From Verrucomicrobiales bacterium (GTDB lineage: Bacteria > Verrucomicrobiota > Verrucomicrobiia > Verrucomicrobiales > Akkermansiaceae), in contig DMYM01000532.1 in NCBI GenBank assembly GCA_003483645.1, positions 1 to 5,894 of the forward strand: a DNA stretch of 5,894 bases, given 5' to 3'. The notes beneath the pieces were generated by a model. It made no database searches, was not told where the DNA came from, and worked only from the letters and a program-made list of their open reading frames with translations. Both the position numbers and the translations under genes were made by a program. Below are positions 1 to 5,894 of the stretch, piece after piece (position 1 is the stretch's first letter; every line of letters begins with the position of its first letter).

Positions 1-399
1 ATCGCCGTCGACATTCAGCCCGAGATGATTGAGTTCCTCGAAAAGAAGGAGAAGAAACTTGGGATCACCAATGTCGAGGCTCACCTCGGAACGGTCGACG
101 ACACGAAGCTGAAGCCGGAGTCCATCGACGCCGCCCTCATGGTCGATGCCTACCATGAGTTCTCCCATCCGCGGGAGATGATGGAATCCCTTTTCAAGGC
201 CCTCAAGCCGGGCGGGCGCATCATCCTGCTGGAATACCGTGCCGAGGATCCCACCGTTCCGATCAAGCCCCTTCACAAGATGACCGAAGCACAGTCGCGC
301 AAGGAAATGGAGATCGTCGGACTGAAGTGGAAGAGCACGGACTCCAAGCTGCTTCCCTGGCAGCACTTGATGATCTTCGAGAAACCGGCGAAGAAGTAA
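1..399 (+). CDS. Class I SAM-dependent methyltransferase, 3' part (5' end outside window)
   Basis: The reading frame is open from base 1 to a TAA at 397-399, so the start lies to the left of the window and 132 C-terminal residues are visible. The fragment begins inside the Rossmann fold at the motif II strand (AVDIQPEM), whose Asp (visible residue 4) usually contacts the SAM ribose. A later strand reads SIDAALMVDAYHEFSHP, and LKPGGRIILLEYR is the typical strand and turn near the end of Methyltransf_11/25-type domains. The YHEFSHP segment and the tail with PIKPLHKMT fit a widespread family of uncharacterised methyltransferases; the substrate cannot be told from sequence. The GxGxG SAM loop must lie upstream, outside the window. 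The gene is followed by a 185-base spacer, so it is probably the last gene of its transcript. Class is confident, substrate unknown. Confidence 0.88.
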   Translation: MAVDIQPEMIEFLEKKEKKLGITNVEAHLGTVDDTKLKPESIDAALMVDAYHEFSHPREMMESLFKALKPGGRIILLEYRAEDPTVPIKPLHKMTEAQSRKEMEIVGLKWKSTDSKLLPWQHLMIFEKPAKK

Positions 400-453
400 C
401 CTGATCTCGCAATGGTTGGGGGAAATCGGGGTGAAGGTTAATACGTAAAAATC

Positions 454-470
454 CTCCGCTGCTTCCGGAG
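454..470. terminator. Weak hairpin downstream of methyltransferase gene
   Basis: CTCCG (454-458) and CGGAG (466-470) can pair around a 7-base loop, about 55 bases after the methyltransferase stop. On the plus strand the stem is followed by a pyrimidine-rich but not T-only stretch. On the minus strand it is followed by GATTTTTACG, which looks more terminator-like, although no minus-strand gene lies on that side. Only 5 base pairs, so this may be chance. Confidence 0.22.
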
Positions 471-533
471 AAGTCCTTTCCTCTCACGGGAAAAGACACC
501 TCGTCGGTTTACCCCTAATCTCATTCTGCTCCA

Positions 534-561
534 TTTGGTTCTTGCCGCAAAGGGTTAGAAT
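534..561 (+). promoter_or_regulatory. Possible sigma-70-type promoter for the small lipoprotein gene
   Basis: TAGAAT (556-561) matches 5 of 6 bases of the TATAAT -10 box and lies 23 bases before the ATG at 585. The -35 region is poor: TTTGGT (534-539, 16-base spacer) or TTGGTT (535-540, 15-base spacer). The location, in a spacer with lower GC than the genes around it, suits a promoter, but the match is too weak to be sure. Confidence 0.2.
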
Positions 562-584
562 TTGCCAATTATCAATGAAACCAA

Positions 585-725
585 ATGAACTCCGCAAGCA
601 AGATCCTGAAAGTTGTATTCCTCCTTGGCAGTCTCATTGCCTTCTCCGCCCTGACCTCCTGCGAAACCATGGCGGGTATCGGACGTGATCTGCAGTATGC
701 CTCCCAGGCTGCGCAGAACAGGTAG
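585..725 (+). CDS. Entericidin-like small lipoprotein (EcnA/EcnB family)
   Basis: A 46-codon frame runs from ATG 585 to TAG 723-725. The product has a basic N-terminus (Lys6, Lys9), a hydrophobic stretch (about residues 9-22) and a lipobox LTSC ending at Cys26, which predicts export by Sec, lipidation at Cys26 and cleavage by signal peptidase II. The mature peptide is only 21 residues and starts CETMAGIGRDLQ, matching the C-x-T-x-x-G-x-G-x-D pattern of entericidin A/B proteins of similar size. Entericidins are small envelope lipoproteins; E. coli EcnA and EcnB were described as an antidote/toxin pair with EcnB bacteriolytic, but most family members outside enterobacteria are uncharacterised. 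No second copy lies next to it. An ATG at 575 is in another frame and gives no signal peptide. There is no clear Shine-Dalgarno sequence upstream. The family call is confident, toxicity is not implied. Confidence 0.8.
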   Translation: MNSASKILKVVFLLGSLIAFSALTSCETMAGIGRDLQYASQAAQNR

Positions 726-945
726 CGCCTGCCACCTCAAAGAGTGCCCCGGCATCCGCTCCCCACCGTGGAGACTCCCGTAGTGCCACGGCCCATCCAG
801 CGCTGATCACCTTCCCGGCGTATTTCCCCGGGATCCTCCGGGACGGCCCCCTCCAATTTCTGTCGGCAGGGGAAGAGACGGTCCTGTGGGTCCGGATCAG
901 TTGCAGGGTTTGCCCAACTTTCCATCGTGCCCTACGCTCGCACCC
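726..945. other. Spacer between lipoprotein gene and alr
   Basis: This GC-rich stretch shows no convincing gene. It holds one inverted repeat, CCGTGG (766-771) with CCACGG (786-791) around a 14-base loop; there is no T-run after it, so it is not a standard terminator. It could end the lipoprotein transcript in another way or be chance. AGGGGAAGAG (868-877) is the only Shine-Dalgarno-like sequence and precedes a GTG at 886 that is in frame with alr. I see no good promoter for alr here. Confidence 0.4.
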
Positions 946-2052
946 GTGAGCGACGCTCCCAAAAGCCCCCCCCGCTCCTGGGCCGAGGTCGATCTCTCCG
1001 CCCTGCGCCACAACTTGGCGGCGGCAAGGGGGCTGAGCGACCAGCAGGTCATGGCGGTGGTCAAGGCGAGCGCCTACGGCCACGGCCTGGAAGCTGTGGC
1101 CTGCGCACTGGAGCAGGAAGAGATCGCATTTTTCGGAGTGGCCAATGTCGGTGAGGCCCGCCGCCTTTCGAAGACCGGGGTTCGGACGCCAATCTACCTC
1201 CTGGGGGGAACCTTTCCCGCCGAACGGGAAGAGGTAGTGGCCCACCGCTGGCTGCCCTGCCTCAATACCATGGAAGAAGCACTCCACTTTGACGAACTCG
1301 CCCGCAATGGAGGTGCCGTTGTGGAAGCCCACCTCACGGTGGACACCGGGATGGGACGGGGTGGCTTTCTCTCCACCGAGGCCCCGGCAGCCCTGGAGGC
1401 CATCCGGGCCCTCCCCGGGATCCAGGTCACCGGACTTGGCTCTCACCTTCCCTCCGCCGACGAGGATATCGAATTCACGCGCACCCAGTTCGAAGCCTTC
1501 GACTCCCTGGTCGAGTCCCTTCCCCGTCGAAACGAACTGAAACACGTCCACCTCGCCAATTCGGCCGGCCTCCTCGGCTACCGGTCCCGCACCACCACTC
1601 TGGTGCGGCCGGGGCTGCTCCTCTACGGCGTCTCACCGCTGGACGGGCACGGCGGCGCCCTGCGCACCGTGATGACCCTCAGGTCACGGGTCGCCGTCAT
1701 TCGGGACCTCCCGGCCGGGCACGGCATCTCCTACGGACGAACCCACGTCACCACCCGTCCCACCAGGGTGGGCACGATCGGGATCGGCTACGGCGACGGC
1801 TACCCCCGCGCGCTCTCCAACCACACGCCCGAAGTCTTTATTCGTGGACACCGGGCCCCCCTTCTCGGCCGCGTAACCATGGACCAGGTCATGGTCGATC
1901 TCACCGATCATCCCGGCTGCGACACGGGTGACGAGGTGGAGCTCTTCGGTCCCAATATTCCTGTCGAGGAAGTGGCCCGCAGGGCCGGAACCATCCCCTG
2001 GGAAGTCTTCACCAGCATTACTCCGCGGGTAGAGCGGGTTTACTCCGGGTAA
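946..2052 (+). CDS. alr: Alanine racemase (PLP-dependent)
   Basis: Interconverts L- and D-alanine in the cytoplasm, supplying D-Ala for peptidoglycan. From the GTG at 946 the protein is 368 residues, the usual length. The N-terminal barrel opens with SWAEVDLSALRHN and carries the PLP lysine in AVVKASAYGHG (Lys40). TVDTGMGRGGF follows, then VRPGLLLYG with the Arg (221) that contacts the PLP ring nitrogen. The C-terminal beta domain has the second catalytic base in ISYGRTH (Tyr263), IGIGYGDGYPR, and the substrate-contacting GRVTMDQVMVDLT (Met312). It ends IPWEVFTSITPRVERVY, as expected. The frame also stays open to a GTG at 886, which would add 20 proline-rich residues without family resemblance; that start has a Shine-Dalgarno-like AGGGGA 12 bases upstream, so the start is uncertain. 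The gene stands alone on the plus strand, converging on hisF. Confidence 0.95.
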   Translation: MSDAPKSPPRSWAEVDLSALRHNLAAARGLSDQQVMAVVKASAYGHGLEAVACALEQEEIAFFGVANVGEARRLSKTGVRTPIYLLGGTFPAEREEVVAHRWLPCLNTMEEALHFDELARNGGAVVEAHLTVDTGMGRGGFLSTEAPAALEAIRALPGIQVTGLGSHLPSADEDIEFTRTQFEAFDSLVESLPRRNELKHVHLANSAGLLGYRSRTTTLVRPGLLLYGVSPLDGHGGALRTVMTLRSRVAVIRDLPAGHGISYGRTHVTTRPTRVGTIGIGYGDGYPRALSNHTPEVFIRGHRAPLLGRVTMDQVMVDLTDHPGCDTGDEVELFGPNIPVEEVARRAGTIPWEVFTSITPRVERVYSG

Positions 2053-2056
2053 CCTC

Positions 2057-2094
2057 GAACCCGGGTGAGCCTGCTCATTATTGCAGCCCGGTTC
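2057..2094. terminator. Nested hairpin between convergent alr and hisF
   Basis: The 44-base gap between the two stop codons is almost wholly an inverted repeat. An outer arm GAACCCGGG (2057-2065) pairs with CCCGGTTC (2087-2094), with one bulged C. Inside it TGAG (2066-2069... shifted by one base: T2066 G2067 A2068 G2069) pairs with CTCA (2074-2077) over a CCTG-type loop and is followed by TTATT on the plus strand. Position and symmetry suit a terminator used from both sides, but neither strand has a long T-run. Confidence 0.4.
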
Positions 2095-2096
2095 CG

Positions 2097-2870
2097 CTAG
2101 TTTCCAACCTCCGGGCGCACCGGAATTCCCCGCTCCTGCAGGTAGTTCTTCGTTTCCGGGACCGTGAACTCCCCGAAGTGAAAGATGCTGGCCGCCAGGA
2201 CGGCATCAGCCTTGCCCTCCCCCAGGACATCCACCATGTGATCGAGAGTTCCGCAACCACCGCTCGCAATGACAGGAATGCCCACCGCATCGCTCACCGC
2301 ACGGGTGAGTTCAATGTCGTAACCGTCCTTGGTGCCGTCCGCATCCATACTGGTGAGGAGGATTTCGCCCGCGCCGCGATTGTAAACTTCGCGGGCCCAC
2401 TCGATGGCATCCAGGCCCTCCACCGGATTCCGTCCGCCATGCGTGTAAACACCCCACTGGCCCGGTCCCTGGCGCTTGGCATCGATGGCCACCACGATGC
2501 ATTGGCTCCCAAAGGTGCCGGCTCCTTCGTCCACCAACTCAGGACGATTGATGGCAGCGGTATTGACTCCCACCTTGTCCGCCCCGGCCAGAAGCATGCG
2601 CCGCATATCCTCCACCACCCGGATTCCGCCACCAACGGTAAGGGGCACAAAGCAGCGTTCCGCAGTCTTGCGCACGACCTCCACCATTGTATCGCGTTCG
2701 TCGGAAGAAGCCGTGATATCAAGGAAGACAATCTCATCGGCCTCCTGTTCGTTGTAGGCCACCGCACAGTCAACCGGGTCCCCCGCGTCACGCAGGTCGA
2801 CAAAATTGACCCCTTTCACCACCCGACCATCGGTCACGTCAAGACAGGGAATGATACGTTTGGCCAGCAT
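2097..2870 (-). CDS. hisF: Imidazole glycerol phosphate synthase, cyclase subunit HisF
   Basis: HisF uses ammonia delivered by the glutaminase HisH to turn PRFAR into imidazole glycerol phosphate and AICAR, joining histidine to purine synthesis. The 257-residue product is full length for this (beta/alpha)8 barrel. It begins LAKRIIPCLDV with catalytic Asp11, has the phosphate-binding loop TVGGGI (78-83), and shows the second catalytic Asp at 130 in VVAIDAKR. It continues with TSMDADGTKDGYD (173-185), the second phosphate site IASGGCGT (201-208), and AASIFHFGE near the end. ATG 2870 is the natural start because the family begins at this point; no Shine-Dalgarno sequence precedes it. It lies 86 bases downstream of uppP in the same direction, with no hisH, hisA or hisI in view, so the his genes are likely scattered in this genome. 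HisH must be encoded elsewhere. Confidence 0.97.
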   Translation of the reverse strand: MLAKRIIPCLDVTDGRVVKGVNFVDLRDAGDPVDCAVAYNEQEADEIVFLDITASSDERDTMVEVVRKTAERCFVPLTVGGGIRVVEDMRRMLLAGADKVGVNTAAINRPELVDEGAGTFGSQCIVVAIDAKRQGPGQWGVYTHGGRNPVEGLDAIEWAREVYNRGAGEILLTSMDADGTKDGYDIELTRAVSDAVGIPVIASGGCGTLDHMVDVLGEGKADAVLAASIFHFGEFTVPETKNYLQERGIPVRPEVGN

Positions 2871-2882
2871 GTGGACGCGGCG

Positions 2883-2910
2883 ACTATGACCAATTCACAC
2901 CACTTGCCAA
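2883..2910 (-). promoter_or_regulatory. Possible promoter just upstream of hisF
   Basis: On the minus strand TTGGCA (2910-2905, 5 of 6 to TTGACA) is followed after 16 bases by CATAGT (2888-2883, 4 of 6 to TATAAT). The -10 box would sit 12 bases before the hisF ATG, giving a nearly leaderless mRNA. It could let hisF be transcribed independently of the envelope genes upstream. It is a pattern match only. Confidence 0.25.
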
Positions 2911-2956
2911 CCCTCAGGCAGCTTTCCTCCAGGTCCTGCCCGCGGATACCGCCAGG

Positions 2957-3757
2957 CTACTTCCAGCCAAAGTAGACCATGGCCGTGATTCCCGCCACGA
3001 AACAGTAATAGGCAAAGTACTCGAACTTGCCTTTCCTGATCGTCTTGAGGACGAGATAGACCGCAAGGAGACCGGAGAGAAAGGCGGCCACAAATCCACA
3101 GACATAGGCCGCCGCCGCATCACTCTGCGCCACTGCCTGCAGATCCTTCAACTTCACCAGGGTGCCTCCACCGATGGCGGGCAGGAACATGAGAAAGGAA
3201 AACTCCGCTGCCTTTGAAGCCCGTGCTCCGGAAAGAAGACCCGCCGTGATGGTGGCCCCGCTCCGCGAGATTCCCGGCAGGATGGCCAGGGCCTGCGCCA
3301 TGCCCATCCAGATCGCATGCTTGAGGCCGAACTCCTGTTCCCTCGGACGGACCAACTTGGGCAGGAGCAGGATCACTCCCGTCCCAAGCAGACAGCCCCC
3401 CACCAGGACTGGATAAGCGTAGGCTCCTTCGAAAAAGCTCTTGGCGCTGAAGAAGGCGAGGGTGGCCGGGATGGTCGCAATGATGAGCCAGAGGATCATC
3501 TTCCGTTCCTCGATCCGTTCCTTCTGCCACAAACTGAGAAGCAGACCCACCAGACGGTGTCGAAAATAGAGGATTACACTCAGGAAAGTACCAAGGTGCA
3601 GGACCAGTTCGAAGGTGATGTCCTGCTGAGCTCCGGCCCCCGCTTCCCGCATTCCCAAGGCGTGCTGCAGCAATGCGATGTGCCCCGAGGAGGAGATGGG
3701 CAGGAACTCCGAGAGACCCTGCACGATTCCCACCACGATTGCTTTCCAGATCTCCAT
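2957..3757 (-). CDS. uppP: Undecaprenyl-diphosphatase (UppP/BacA family)
   Basis: Integral membrane enzyme that dephosphorylates undecaprenyl diphosphate to the monophosphate carrier lipid, needed for peptidoglycan and other surface polymers; overproduction of the family gives bacitracin resistance, hence the older name bacA. From ATG 3757 the protein is 266 residues, close to the E. coli length of 273. Motif 1 is QGLSEFLPISSSGH with Glu17, Ser23 and His26 aligning with the E. coli active-site Glu21, Ser27 and His30. Motif 2 is PGISRSGATIT with Arg165. Several hydrophobic membrane segments alternate with basic loops, and FELVLHLGTFLSV is also typical. The frame extends upstream to a TTG at 3790, but the extra 11 residues are not family-like, so ATG 3757 is preferred. 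It lies 137 bases downstream of lspA and 86 bases upstream of hisF, all in one direction. Confidence 0.96.
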   Translation of the reverse strand: MEIWKAIVVGIVQGLSEFLPISSSGHIALLQHALGMREAGAGAQQDITFELVLHLGTFLSVILYFRHRLVGLLLSLWQKERIEERKMILWLIIATIPATLAFFSAKSFFEGAYAYPVLVGGCLLGTGVILLLPKLVRPREQEFGLKHAIWMGMAQALAILPGISRSGATITAGLLSGARASKAAEFSFLMFLPAIGGGTLVKLKDLQAVAQSDAAAAYVCGFVAAFLSGLLAVYLVLKTIRKGKFEYFAYYCFVAGITAMVYFGWK

Positions 3758-3894
3758 GTCTTGAGGGTTGTAAGGGAGGAAGTTGCGCAACGGGGTGTGA
3801 CGGCCTCAAGCGGGGATGTTTCCGGAACCGGAGAATGCTTCTCCCGGGTCCCTGGTGGCACGTCCTTTCCGGAGCAGATCGGAGCAGCGAACCA
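3758..3894. other. lspA-uppP spacer with a strong short hairpin
   Basis: This 137-base gap is the longest between the minus-strand genes. It contains a perfect inverted repeat, GGAGAA (3830-3835), loop TGC, TTCTCC (3839-3844), with flanking ACC/GG that can extend the stem past a bulge. On the minus strand no T-run follows, so it is not a canonical terminator. It may act as an mRNA processing or stability element or be a remnant repeat. A 28-codon frame starts on the minus strand at ATG 3895, overlapping the lspA stop as TAATG, but its product resembles nothing known. Confidence 0.35.
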
Positions 3895-4499
3895 TTATGC
3901 CTCGGCCTGTTCCTTGTCCCCCTTGGACCCCGCTTCACTACGAAACGTTGAAAGAATCAGGAAAAAAGCTGCCACGCATATACAGGAATCCGCCACATTG
4001 AACGAGGGCCAATGTCCTTCAGAGGCGGGAAACAGCTTCCCGTAGAGTCCGATCTTGAAATCGAGAAAATCCACGACGTAGCCCTGCGAAAGGCGGGAGA
4101 GGAATCCTTCCTCCCGGTAGGCCGGCAGGAAGAATCCCTGCAGGACCCGGTCGGTGAGATTCCCCAGGATTCCTGCGGTCAGCAATCCTGCCGCCAGTCG
4201 TAGAAGAAGGGTGTCGAAGGCCTCACGCTTCCAGAAGTAGAGAAGGGCTCCCAGCGCAACGAGGGCAATCACGAAAAACACAACTGGTGCCCAGGGGGTC
4301 CCATTGCCCAGCCCGAAGGCCGCTCCCTGGTTGTGCACGCGCACGATGGTGAAGAAATCCTCCACCACCACGTGGGACTCCTGCGAAAAGTTGGACCCTG
4401 GCGCGGGCGGAGAAAAGTTCAGGACTACCAGCCACTTGGAAGCCTGGTCGAGCAGGTAGAGCGGCAGGACGAATACGAGGAGCAGGCGCGGGAGGGAAT

Positions 4500-4503
<4 letters not shown>
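3895..4503 (-). CDS. lspA: Lipoprotein signal peptidase (signal peptidase II)
   Basis: Membrane aspartyl protease that cleaves the signal peptide of lipidated prolipoproteins just before the lipobox cysteine. The 202-residue protein has four hydrophobic segments (about 5-18, 72-90, 100-116, 172-186). Family motifs run in order: LDQASKW (Asp19), VRVHNQGAAFG (Asn58), GNLTDR with catalytic Asp118, GYVVDFLDF (Asp145), and FNVADS with catalytic Asp172. It is longer than the usual 160-170 residues, because of an insertion of about 18 residues after GNLTDRVL (122-139), a few extra residues before HWPSFN and a hydrophilic tail. The start is the ATG at 4503, which overlaps the ileS TGA as ATGA and suggests translational coupling. 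The frame is open upstream to 4611, but that stretch is only the ileS coding region read in another frame. A natural substrate is the entericidin-like lipoprotein nearby. Confidence 0.95.

Positions 4504-5894
<1,391 letters not shown>

Noticed and set aside
585..725. A toxin-antitoxin pair of entericidin type.
   Set aside because: Only one entericidin-like frame is present; I found no second small lipoprotein on either side, so an antidote/toxin pair is not supported.
766..791. CCGTGG/CCACGG inverted repeat as a terminator of the lipoprotein gene.
   Set aside because: The 14-base loop is large and no T-run follows; kept only as a remark on the spacer.
634..1551. A 305-codon open frame on the minus strand opposite alr.
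   Set aside because: It lies opposite a clear alr gene, its product is low-complexity Gly/Arg-rich text without family motifs, and long antisense frames are expected in GC-rich genes.
2178..2975. A 265-codon plus-strand frame opposite hisF.
   Set aside because: HisF is complete with both catalytic Asp residues; the antisense product is His-rich with no recognisable domain.
3809..3895. A 28-codon minus-strand frame whose ATG overlaps the lspA stop (TAATG).
   Set aside because: The overlap is suggestive of coupling, but the product is short, has no signal peptide or domain, and runs through the hairpin at 3830-3844.
3120..4045. Long frames on both strands (minus 3120-3938, plus 3317-4045) across uppP and the lspA spacer.
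   Set aside because: Both are other-frame readings of uppP and lspA; neither shows motifs, and the real genes account for the region.

Overview
This window holds ordinary chromosomal housekeeping genes from a GC-rich, Gram-negative-type bacterium. Evidence for an outer-membrane-bearing cell is the lipoprotein signal peptidase and a small entericidin-type lipoprotein. The style of the proteins (the methyltransferase family, the KLSKS form of IleS, weak or absent Shine-Dalgarno sequences) makes me think of Verrucomicrobiota or a neighbouring PVC lineage. That is recognition from memory rather than a search, and I hold it at moderate confidence only.

Layout. The left third (1-2052) reads on the plus strand: the 3' part of a class I SAM-dependent methyltransferase gene (1-399), a 185-base spacer, a 46-codon entericidin-like lipoprotein gene (585-725) that is easily missed because of its size, a 220-base spacer, and a complete alanine racemase gene, alr (about 946-2052). 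The right two thirds (2097-5894) read on the minus strand, in transcription order: the 3' half of ileS (cut by the right edge), lspA (overlapping ileS by an ATGA junction), uppP, and hisF. The two groups converge on a 44-base gap (2053-2096) filled by a nested hairpin that may end transcription from both sides.

How the genes work together. IleS charges isoleucine tRNA. LspA cuts signal peptides from prolipoproteins, and the entericidin-like product carries the lipobox it would act on. UppP returns undecaprenyl diphosphate to the monophosphate carrier used for peptidoglycan and other surface polymers, and Alr makes the D-alanine that peptidoglycan needs. HisF is the cyclase half of imidazole glycerol phosphate synthase in histidine biosynthesis. 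The common theme is envelope biogenesis plus housekeeping. All catalytic residues I could check in Alr, HisF, UppP and LspA are present.

I found no mobile element, tRNA, rRNA, CRISPR array, phage gene or defence system, and no convincing new system. The points most worth a second look are the tiny lipoprotein gene, an insertion near the active site of LspA, the KLSKS variant of the IleS signature, and the structured gaps between genes.
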